From Sitta carolinensis (Eukaryota > Chordata > Aves > Passeriformes > Sittidae), in assembly GCA_032173965.1 (NCBI GenBank), contig CM063287.1, forward strand, positions 7,817,859 to 7,881,858: a DNA stretch of 64,000 nt. The letters run 5' to 3'. The position numbers were made by a program, and so were the translations under genes. Below, in pieces: positions 15,851 through 25,986 of the stretch (its first letter is position 1; each line of letters begins with the position of its first letter). A model generated the notes under the pieces. It ran no database searches. It saw nothing but the letters and a program-made list of their open reading frames with translations, and was not told the origin of the DNA.

Positions 15851-16225
15851 TGAGGCAAATAAATCATTGAGCGCCTCAGCCTTCTCCTTATCCAAAGAGG
15901 AACCAAGTCTCCTATTTCCATTCAGAGAGGGTTCATACTTCCCTTCATTCTCCTTTTATCACCAACTGTACATATAGATTTTGGGTTTTCCCTTGGCATT
16001 TGTGACCAAACTTTAACTCTATCAGGGCTTTAGTTTTCCAAACCTGATCCCTGACTGCCCAATTTCTCTGTATTTCTCACCAGCTTCCTGTCCCAAATTC
16101 CTGTCTCTGTAGACTTCTTTTTAGTGTTTTGGGTTTGTCCAGGAACTACTTATTCATCCATACAGGCCTCCTGGCATTTTTGACTGACTTCCTCTTCCTT
16201 CTAATCCTCCTCAGCCCACTCCTGG
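15851..16225 (-). mobile_element. CR1 LINE ORF2 fragment between endonuclease and reverse transcriptase
   Basis: The minus strand translates to LDKEKAEALNDLFASVLT near 15845-15895. This is the characteristic CR1 ORF2 motif (EKAEVLNAFFASVFT type) just before the reverse transcriptase domain. Further upstream, near 16135-16180, the strand reads ARRPVWMNK followed by a stop codon, matching the linker motif after the endonuclease. The coding frame is broken by stops and the copy is dead. It abuts the 3' end fragment at 15672-15850 with the reverse transcriptase body missing. The boundary near 16225 is approximate. Confidence 0.8.
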
Positions 16226-16710
16226 CTGCATCACGGTGGCCACATGGACCAAGAGCAGCAGATAATGGGCAGTGGACTGTTCAAGGCCTGGCAGTCTCTC
16301 AGCCACATCCCTGCTACAATGTCAACCAGGTGTCCCCGTGACTCAGGGAAAGTCACCTGGACTCTCACCTGCTGCCTTGTCTCGGTTGAGCCTCATACAC
16401 AACATGAGGCTGCCTTACTCGGCTCCAGCCTCTCCCCTGATGTGAAGGGTCTTTTCGGGCTGCAGAGTGGTGAAGGGGCCCGGCATTCCAGGAGACGGGC
16501 CCGGCATTGCTGGAGAGGGCCTGCCCTGCAGCCTGTCCCTCCAGCAGCCCCAGCCCGGTGGAGGGAGGCACACAGAGAGCCACACCACATCCCTGTCCTG
16601 GTCCCTGCTGTCCCCAGGGCTGCCTCGGCAGGCTGGGGGCTGGCTGCTGTTTGCCCTGCCCCTGCCCACAGCCATCAGCCTCCTCTGGGGCAGAGCGCCC
16701 GTGAGACTGA
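16226..16710. other. GC-rich unassigned block next to the minisatellite
   Basis: This is GC-rich sequence between the CR1 remnant and the tandem array. It includes a 21-bp tandem near-duplication starting GGGCCCGGCATT at 16476 and again at 16497. It has few CpG dinucleotides, so it does not look like a CpG island promoter. Open frames running through it continue into the minisatellite and are not convincing genes. Its origin is unclear. Confidence 0.4.
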
Positions 16711-18075
16711 CCAGTGCCTGGAACAAACACACACAGACACTGCACCAGTGCCTGGAACAAACACACACAGACACTGCACCAGTGCCTGGAACAAACACAC
16801 ACAGACACTGCACCAGGGCATGGAACAAACACACACAGACACTGCACCAGTGCCTGGAACAAACACACACAGACACTGCACCAGTGCCTGGAACAAACAC
16901 ACACAGACACTGCACCAGTGCCTGGAACAAACACACACAGACACTGCACCAGTGCCTGGAACAAACACACACAGACACTGCACCAGTGCCTGGGAACAAA
17001 CACACACAGACACTGCACCAGTGCCTGGAACAAACACAACAGACACTGCACCAGGGCATGGAACAAACACACACAGACACTGCACCAGTGCTGGAACAAA
17101 CACACACAGACACTGCACCAGGGCCGGGTACAAACACACACAGACACTGCACCAGGGCATGGAACAAACACACACAGACACTGCACCAGTGCCTGGAACA
17201 AACACACACAGACACTGCACCAGGGCATGGAACAAACACACACAGACACTGCACCAGGCATGGAACAAACACACACAGACACTGCACCAGTGCCTGGAAC
17301 AAACACACACAGACACTGCACCAGTGCCTGGAACAAACACACACAGACACTGCACCAGGGCATGGAACAAACACACACAGACACTGCACCAGGGCCTGGA
17401 ACAAACACACACAGACACTGCACCAGTGCCTGGAACAAACACACACAGACACTGCACCAGGGCCGGTACAAACACACACAGACACTGCACCAGTGCCTGG
17501 AACAAACACACACAGACACTGCACCAGGGCATGGAACAAACACACACAGACACTGCACCAGTGCCTGGAACAAAACACACAGACACTGCACCAGTGCTGG
17601 AACAAACACACCACGACACTGCACCAGTGCCTGGAAAAAACCACACAGACACTGCACCAGTGCTGGAACAACACACACACAGACACTGCCCAGTGCCTGG
17701 AACAAAACACACAAGACCCTGCACCAGGGCCGGGTACAAACACAGACACTGCACCAGGGCATGGAACAAACACACACAGACACTGCACCAGGGCATGGAA
17801 CAAACACACACAGACACTGCACCGGGGCCTGGAACAAACACACACAGACACTGCACCAGGGCATGGAACAAACACACACAGACACTGCACCAGTGCCTGG
17901 AACAAACACACACAGACACTGCACCAGGGCCGGGTACAAACACAGACACTGCACCGGGGCCTGGAACAAACACACACAGACACTGCACCAGGGCCGGGTA
18001 CAAACACAGACACTGCACCAGGGCATGGAACAAACACACACAGACACTGCACCAGGGCATGGAAAAAAACACACA
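16711..18075. repeat. 34-bp minisatellite, about 40 copies
   Basis: The tandem array has a consensus unit of 34 bp: CCAGTGCCTGGAACAAAC, then a (CA)n-like stretch, then GACACTGCA. By hand I count 40 copies of the TGCACC-type junction over about 1,365 bp. Three main subtypes occur: CAGTGCCTGG, CAGGGCATGG and CAGGGCCGGGTAC. The third often comes with a shortened CA stretch, giving 30-bp units, near 17735, 17940 and 18005. The unit length is not a multiple of three and the unit has no stop codon in most frames, so long overlapping open frames run through it on both strands; these are artefacts of the repeat. It sits within a GRID1 intron. Confidence 0.97.
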
Positions 18076-21000
18076 CCTGCTGCTCAGGGAAAGCGAAACC
18101 ACAGCCAGGTGTCTGGTATTCATGGGAAACAGTCAAGAAATAAACGTTCACTAAAGAATCAAATATCAGCTTCAAACATCCAAAGGGCTATTCATTTATT
18201 ATCCTTAAGGCAAATGAAATAATATTACTAAAGTTCTCCTGCAACCACCAAAAAAGAGGCCTCAACTGTGTACTTATTCAAGCCTTCTGACATTAAGGAA
18301 TCTAACTACTGTATTATTTAGTGGTTTTGCCCATTCTAGTTTTAAGTATCTCAATCAGCTTTCCAAAGAGTTCCTTGTAAGACTGCACTCTCAGAATCTC
18401 TTTTTAATTGATAAGCAGCTCTTCTTTCCTTTTTAATTTTCTCCTGTTTTTACATAGTTGCACATATCACAGAACTCTTTCCTTCCTACAGGTTCTATTT
18501 TCTGAATGCTCACTGTCCTTCAGCTATTTATTATGGGCATTTAACATCATTATGAGTGTTTTCTTTGCCAGTATGTTTTGTAACAACATGTCAACAATAA
18601 TACAAGGCCTGGATTAGCCTGCAATGCTCAAGCTTGTTAGCTGGAGGCATTGGCTTCACTCACTAAACATCTCAGGAATTTGGCACAGCTAACACTAGCT
18701 ATGCAAGGAAAGTCTAGTAGGAGTGCCTTGATAAAGAAAGCTCAACACATCCAAGAGTCAAACAGAAGGACAAGAGATAAATGCTGGAATTGCAAAACAG
18801 CATACATGATTATAATTTTATCCTACCTCATTTATAAATAAATACAGGTACATATTAGGTTTCAGAGGCCATGACAAATAAAAAATGGAGGTACTGATCC
18901 TTTCTTTGAGCCATTATTGTCTGCTTCCTGATTGAGCAGTGAACAAAAATTCAATGAAATAATTATGCAAATAGAGAAATCCAGCAGTCAAAAGAGGCAG
19001 AGAGGAAAAGACCATTGCAGAGCCTACCTGGCATTTTAGCCTCCAGCATGATCACAAAATCCCCCATGGCCACGGGACACCCGCAGTGCTTTGGGGTTTT
19101 TAATGAATTCTTCTGCTAACACACCTTGTAGAAAACACACGTCATTGGGCTTCAGGGAGACATTTGTGCTGTGCAATGGGCAGTAAAGTCAGTTCACGGA
19201 TACTTTACATTCACATTGTACTCAGAAACAATTTCACTGTGGCTGAACATCTGGCCAAAAATACAAATTAAACTTTGCAAAAGAGACTAAGCAAATGTAG
19301 GTTTGCATTGAAAGAAAAGGAAAAATGTGGCTCATCAATCCTTTATGGGAGAAAGTGAATGTTTAATAGGGTTTCATCAATATTTACTGCCCCTCAGTAG
19401 CACTCCACAGTTGTGTAATAACAGCAGTGTTAACAAGCCAAATGAGAATCAGGCCGTATAATTGGACAAAACTGCAGGATCAGGCCCTTAAGTTTAGGCA
19501 TTCAAACACATCTTAAAAAAATTAACTTCTCTTACAGTGGTTAAATTGCAGTGTTTCCTGAACAGAAAATAGATCAAAAATAAAAACCCAGCTTGGTAGA
19601 AGCAACTGCCAAGAAATGCCTACATGGATATCTGACGGACACATCATTAAAGAATGGAATTTTTACTCAAGAAGAAGATCAGCTCTTTCTATGAATACCC
19701 TTCCACACTTCTCAATGTCTCCTCAAATATGTCCGAGCAATGCCTGGAACAGTTCTTCAGTAGAGAGGCTGAACTCTCAATCAGGAATAACCTCATTAAT
19801 TTTGTGACACAGTATGCTGGGGTTTTCTTTTTGCCTTTTCAATCCTACCATGTATTTTGTGTCACACTAAAAGATTCCAGATACACTGTGTCCCTGTAAT
19901 ATATTTTAATATCTTTTGAATCTTACATGGATTAAACTCATCAACTACATAAATGGTACAGGCATTTATGCAAGAGCAAAAACAAACTAATGGGAATTAC
20001 ATTACTAAAGATAAATCTTTCTTAAAAAAAAAATAAAAAAAAAATCTGATTTTGAATTTATGAATGCATTGTGACTAACCAGATGAAAGAAAAAAATACC
20101 TTCATCAAAAATCAAATTTGCAGAGTGCCATCAAAACTAACATTTAAAGGGAAATATTTTGGAAGGAAGAAAATAATACAGAAGTTTTTCAAACTGAGTC
20201 TGTAAGAAAAATTCTGAAATAATCTAACAAGTTTAATAGCAATTATACCACCATATACCATTCAAATGCCATGTGAGGATACATATTAGGTCTGGCTAGG
20301 ACTAACTAGATTTAACTATAAATCCTGAAGTGCTTCAGTGCTTTCTCTCCAGATGAGGCAACACTGACAACACTGATGGCCCAAACTGCAGAACACCAAC
20401 AGCCAATGGAAGAAAGAAAGTTCTAAACTGTGTCTTTTCCATTTAGCACAAGTAAATGAGATGGACACAAAAAAAATCCTACCTGAAGAGTAAGACAGAG
20501 AGAAATGCAGTCCTCTGAAGTCAAATAAAATTATCAAGACAGGAAACTTTATAAAGCTTTTTCTCCACTTGAAGCAGAAACACAGCTGAGTATATTATAC
20601 GTGCAAGAAATAAGGGCATGAGCAAAATTTTGACAAGTGGGTTGATGGAGTAAGATTGGATTTCCACAAAGCATTCAGAACAGATGAGTTTTTGGATGAG
20701 CTTGCAGAACAGCCTGATCTTTAAAAGGCTTGTCAGAATGCCAAACTGGGATGATCACCCACTGAAAAACAACCTTCCAGGATATGGTACTAAAGACACA
20801 GAGAACAAAATTGTTCCAAAAAGATTTTCTTTAATTTAGCCAGAACAAAGTTAATAATCCATGATGTAAATGTTTCTTTCTTCACTTGCTTGTTAAAAGT
20901 GCTAAATTCTCCCCTAGAAAAATACTACAGCTAGAGGTTGACAGAGATTAGCTTATTCTTCTTCAAAGTCATTAAATAAATAATTAACCAACAATAGCTG

Positions 21001-22339
21001 GTAAGTTACCTTGACAACAAATAATTATTAATATGAGACTGCCCAAGGGAGAATGAGGCAGGGATTTCCAAACTGTGGTGTTAATCAAAGTACTTCAAAG
21101 CAACACAAAGACTCAGTGCTGGCAGGCGGTCACTGCCTCTGGTGGATTCATGCAGCCTGACATGGAGCTTGGAGCTCCTGCGGCCTCTGGCAACGGGATA
21201 ATTCAGTGAGGTACTTCTGTACAGCAAAAGGTCACCACTATTTTTATTAAGCAGGAAAAAGGAAACAGAAAATTGCAAGTACCTGAATTACAGGACCATT
21301 AATAACATGTCAGTCACACTCAAATTAATATGAGCCGGATGTCCACAGTGTGTTACGTAAGAGATTTTTGGCAAAACTTTTGGAAAATAAATGCAGCTAT
21401 GGAACACTTCAGGTATAACTGCACATGATAAAAGCTTCCTGTATTCAATCTATAGACATTTAAAACTATACTGGGGACAGCTAATTTGGAGACCTCTCAC
21501 ATGTGCTCTCTGTCTAAGCCAATGCAATTTGCCATGAGAGTTATGGAATCAGCTGCCAAAAACATTTTACCTCTGCACTTCTTCATCTCTCTTGTTTTTA
21601 AGTTCACAGAGAAGGAACTAATGGGCAAAGCATAACACTACCATACCATTCTCGCAAAGACAGTTTCTAAAGTGACATAATACTTCTGGAAGAGAGAAAC
21701 TGAGAATGCTTTGTTTCCCAAAATCTGCATCTGGAAATCAGCAGGAAGAGGGTCCTTATCTAAAGGTTATCCTTATCAATGAAATATAGCAATAAGACAT
21801 GAGGCTGCTGGTGCTAGCAAACCAGTTACCAGTTTGCAAATTTGCAAATTAGGACTTGCTCACAGGCCTGTCAGAGCCCTTCAGATGAGTCTCTGAATTA
21901 CATTATGCATAAACCAGCATAGGCAGCAATACTCAAAATCCTGCTGTAATGGAAGATTATTCCCCAATGAGTGATTTGTTGGTGCAGCAGAGATAATTTT
22001 TCATCATACTGAAAATTGCTTTGATCCTCTGAAATGGGCAGCCTTTGTTCTCATTACAACATACCTCAGAGTTACTAACAAAGATCAAAAGTGTCTTTTC
22101 TTTCTGAGCCAAGGCAGATGTAGACTCCCCTGTGCAGAAAGAATACAGCCACACTCAGAACTACAGGGGGTGTGTTGTTTGGCTTTCCCAAAATTTGCCA
22201 TGGCTAGGACAGAACCTGAGCCAGCAAAGCTCCTCTTCAAGGAGGAACTGTTCATATCTGTCCCTTTAAGGATTTCAGTCTCTGCAGCTACAACTCTTTA
22301 GTAGGGTGGAAATAAGTAAAATTAACACCCCTATCCCTT

Positions 22340-22600
22340 GGGAAATCTTAACCCACTTCCCTTCCTGACAATCTCCCCATCTCTCCTGGCTGGAAACTCT
22401 TCCAAGCCAGGACAGGAGTTCCACCTTTCAGGAGCTCTGAGCCCACACCACCCTCCAGACCAGGCTGCAGCACCCCAGGCTGGTGGCAGCCCCTCCCCAA
22501 GCCCAGCCAAGCCCCTTCTCTGTCACTCCACCATGCACACCCACACTGGACAGCCCACGGGCTCTACCACTGCGTCCTCACTCAACCCATCTCAGTTTAA
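22340..22600. other. GC-rich patch in intron, unassigned
   Basis: A C-rich plus strand (many CCC and CAGCC runs) interrupts AT-rich intron. It has a 96-codon open frame without recognisable domains. I see no CR1 or LTR hallmark. It may be a decayed retroelement or a local compositional feature. Confidence 0.3.
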
Positions 22601-23440
22601 GACTAAGTTTGCAATTAAATGGTTTTAAGCGAGTTTATTTCTAAGTTCCACTGAAGTTTACAGCTATATCCAACACCTTCAACAGTGATACAAATGAGAT
22701 TTTTAACTGTGTCTAAGGTAAATCAGAATACGTAAGTCCCACTGAAAGTCCAAGGCCTTTGTTTCTGAATTATTGCACTATCATTGGAAATGGCAACTAT
22801 TAAATAATATTTAAATTAGTGCAAGAAAAATTCTGATATCTGGGACAAATTGCCAAGAAATGTCAAGATGTTGCTAACACCAGAGTCAAATGTGTTATGA
22901 AAATGTGAAACTTGAACTAGCAGTGCATATTTTACACACTCAGACAATTATCAGCTGCTGGAGACTTCTGAGACTATTGAAAAGGGACAGATTGAATACA
23001 TCAGCTTGATTCAGTCCATTTCCTAAATATGAAATGCTCCACGGCCCAGTACCTATCAGAGTTCTATTATCCTCCCAGAATAACTCTTTCACTACAGATG
23101 TCTAATAAGCATAAATACACTAAGCAAGCAGTAATACCTCAGGATCATGATGGCACAACATTTTTCAAATATAAGAAGATTCTTAAGAGAATGAAATATG
23201 CAAAATCAGCTCTGAGTTAGTGCAACCACTTGCTGATACTTCATGGACATAACATCACACTAAAGCACGCAGCACTGGGAAATAAAATAAATTCATAAAG
23301 TCAAGAAGAGTTGACCAAAGGTTACATCCTCAGATTCATCTGTACTCATTTCCTTCCTCCTCTGAGTTAACACAGCCACAGCCACTGTCCCATGGCAAAT
23401 TCCTAAAATGGACTTTTCTCTGCTGTGCACAGCTACTGAC

Positions 23441-23614
23441 CTGCAGCATCTGAAGGTAACCTTCCTGTGGATCACACAGCAGGGATGATATCCGGTGGTT
23501 GTTCCTCATGCACCTCTGGTTGTTGTCCCTTGACAGTGGGAAAATTTGCCGGATAACTGTCATCCTCCCCAGAGCACTATGCACCAACTCTAATATTTCA
23601 TTATCAGTGATTTC
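23441..23614 (-). CDS. GRID1: GRID1 exon (174 nt), amino-terminal domain
   Basis: This minus-strand exon has 58 codons in phase 0, beginning [18 protein letters not shown] and ending [11 protein letters not shown]. The acceptor is TCTGTTTACAG and the donor CAG|GTCAGT. Central landmarks are [10 protein letters not shown] and [16 protein letters not shown], with cysteines at exon residues 35 and 47, which are conserved in position in both delta receptors as I recall them. GRID2 has a clearly different sequence here (RRSIGRLTIIRQTFP, TLCDPKDPF), so this is delta-1. The loop between these motifs (LSRDNNQRC) differs from the mammalian form I remember and seems one residue longer. It encodes part of the second lobe of the extracellular amino-terminal domain. 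It is flanked by introns of about 11.6 kb upstream and 12.1 kb downstream. Confidence 0.96.
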
Positions 23615-23906
23615 CTGTAAACAGAGACACAGTCATTTAAATACATATATTTCTCCAGACATTTTATGTATTTCTGTCATTACTGGTTAAATGTTTTTTA
23701 AAAGACAATAGGAGAAAAATGTTATATATAGGAGACATGCTTAGTCTAGGCCAAATATTATTTTGTGTTTAATAACAAGAATGTTATTTTTTATACATCA
23801 CCTGAAACAAAAGAAAACAGCCTAACACAGTACCATCTACCTTGGCAATACTACAGTCTTGCAGATCCTCAAAGGAAAGTACCAAAATGGTCTCAATAGA
23901 GTTCTT

Positions 23907-23933
23907 AAAAAAAAAATATATATATATATATAT
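23907..23933. repeat. A-run plus (TA)n microsatellite
   Basis: Ten A residues are followed by about nine TA dinucleotides in the intron just upstream of the 174-nt GRID1 exon. Confidence 0.9.
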
Positions 23934-24544
23934 AAAAGCAGCACCTTGAAATGAAATTTATATAGAAAGACCTTTTGTTTGACAGACTAGAACCTCACTA
24001 TATCCTCAGGACAAAATAACAATTGAAAAACATAACAGTCCTCAGGAAATATGTCTCTTTCACCTGTGAACAACATTACAAGCACTTTTCCCATAAGTAC
24101 AGTAGATCATTTCTGATAATAACTCAGGGAAGTCTTTTGAGGCTGTCTGTATTAGGTAATAAAAAATAGGAGAAACGTTATGGAGGGGTCTGACACATTT
24201 AGGAACATCAGTTTGTGCACACAGAATAATTTGGGAGAAGATATAAGGAGATCTCAAGGACGGGCTGCTTTTCTTTCCAGGCTTCACAACTTCTAAAGCT
24301 TCTCTGCAGACCTTCACATGGCCCAGCCTCCTAACCCATCCTGGGACAGAGCCTGCATCTACTGCTCTTACAGGGACACTGAAACCAGCTGAACCCCATG
24401 CTTTACACTTTTTGCGTTTAAAGAAAGTCACAAACCCAAAACCTATTTATTTTCACCCCAGTTTGAAAATCACAGGCCTAGCTGATCCTGAAATCATAAC
24501 AAAGGTGCAGCTTGTGATGTTTTCATCCCAGCAGGAGTTCACTG

Positions 24545-24770
24545 TGCCTGCCTGCACTCACCCCCCAGGCACTTGCTGTACATCCCAGCATCTGTGAGTC
24601 ACATCAGCCCGTGCCCAGCACAGCTGGGCTGCCCTGGCTGCTCAGCTGGGCCAGCCCAGTGCCCAGCCTGCACAGGGCTCAGGGGCTGCAAACACTCATG
24701 CAGGCAGCCACAGGTACTTGGTCGACAGGGACCACACCTTGTGATGCATCAGCAGCAGAAGTGAACCTGG
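24545..24770. other. GC-rich island with short GC hairpins
   Basis: A roughly 225-bp GC-rich island lies in AT-rich intron, dense in CAG/CTG-like and CCCAG/CTGGG words. It includes GCCCAGC-ACA-GCTGGGC (24613-24629), a perfect 7-bp stem with 3-nt loop, and CTGGGC-CA-GCCCAG at 24646-24659. CpG is rare. No repeat family is recognised. Confidence 0.45.
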
Positions 24771-25952
24771 CCCTGGACATTTAACATTCAACAAAAAAAG
24801 AATATTTTGATTTTTTGCCATTTTCTCTATCAAGCTGTGAGTGAAATGACCATGGGGTTATAATAATTACTTGTTATGGTTGACTAGTACTGTACCTTGG
24901 CTCATTTTAGTTCTTCTTAGCCAATTTCCTGGGGTTTTTTAAGGAACATGAATTTTTAACTTTGCAGAAGGTGAAATCCATTGCATTAATGACAGACCAA
25001 CTGGTGTGGCATGAAAACAGTAAATCAGAAAACAAATATATTCTTATGGAAGACAAAGATTTTGAGGCTTAATAGAAAATGCTGGGCAGCATTTTCTAGC
25101 CTTGCAAGACAAGAGTGTAGCAGACCCACAAGCTCTACAGAGCCCTCCAGATTTCCCCTCTGTGGATCTGAGGGATGTAAAACCACACACCATGTCTAAG
25201 CTGAATTCTGAGGGAGAGACAATTTTATGGCATAGCTCTAACTCATAACCTGCTAGGTTGCATCCCTTGGTAGGCACACTCTGACCAAATGGCTGAAAAC
25301 CGGAAAAAAAAAAAATCAAAATCATTCCAACCTTCAGTTCAGCTCTCACCACAAACATTTTGTGTCCCCTCTAAGTAATACAGAAAGATGTCTCAGAAAC
25401 ACAAATATTGGTCATTTGTGGAATTGGTTTATCTGTTTATTTATCTGCACACACAGAACTTCAGCTAGGTTGCAATACCACGTCATATTGCTCAGGGGAA
25501 TACTTAAATCCGCTTTAGTTGTGCTCAGCTATCATAACACAAATCACAAAATGAGACAATTATGTTTCACATTATAATCTTAATTTTCCTAGAGGTAATG
25601 ACAGAAAATTATAAATTTTAATGACATTAATAATTTAAAGAACCGAAACATATTTCCAGAAAATATATCCCTGAGAAAACTGGAGGATTAAACAGAACAG
25701 CAGTGAGAAAAAGGATGCTCATGGAGACAAGCTAAAGATTTATTTGGATTTTTTCAGCTGTATCAATACTGTTTGGTGGGTTATTCTATCTCCCCTCAGT
25801 GCACTATTTACATCTATTAATGAACACTCGTTGAAAATCCAGAAAACATCATTCAGTTAGCTATTTTTCTAGAAGGTTCACCACAGCTTATCCTGTAGAT
25901 AGATTTATTCAACATTTACATATTGCTGGCTTCTCTGCATCCCACATGAACA

Positions 25953-25986
25953 GACACACACACACATATATACATACACATACATG
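25953..25986. repeat. (CA)n/(TACA)n simple repeat
   Basis: A short CA repeat grades into ATACATACACATACATG. It is typical simple sequence. Confidence 0.88.

Noticed and set aside
16711..18075. Regular direct repeats as a CRISPR array
   Set aside because: Units are contiguous with no unique spacers, and the context is a vertebrate intron.
16244..18154. 636-codon plus-strand open frame and its overlapping rivals as a protein-coding gene
   Set aside because: The frame is produced by a 34-bp stop-free tandem unit. Other frames on both strands are equally open, no domain or splice context is present, and the repeat continues beyond any plausible exon.
24060..24431. 123-codon minus-strand open frame as an additional GRID1 exon
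   Set aside because: The peptide does not resemble GRID1, and the exons on either side already join without a gap in the known protein.
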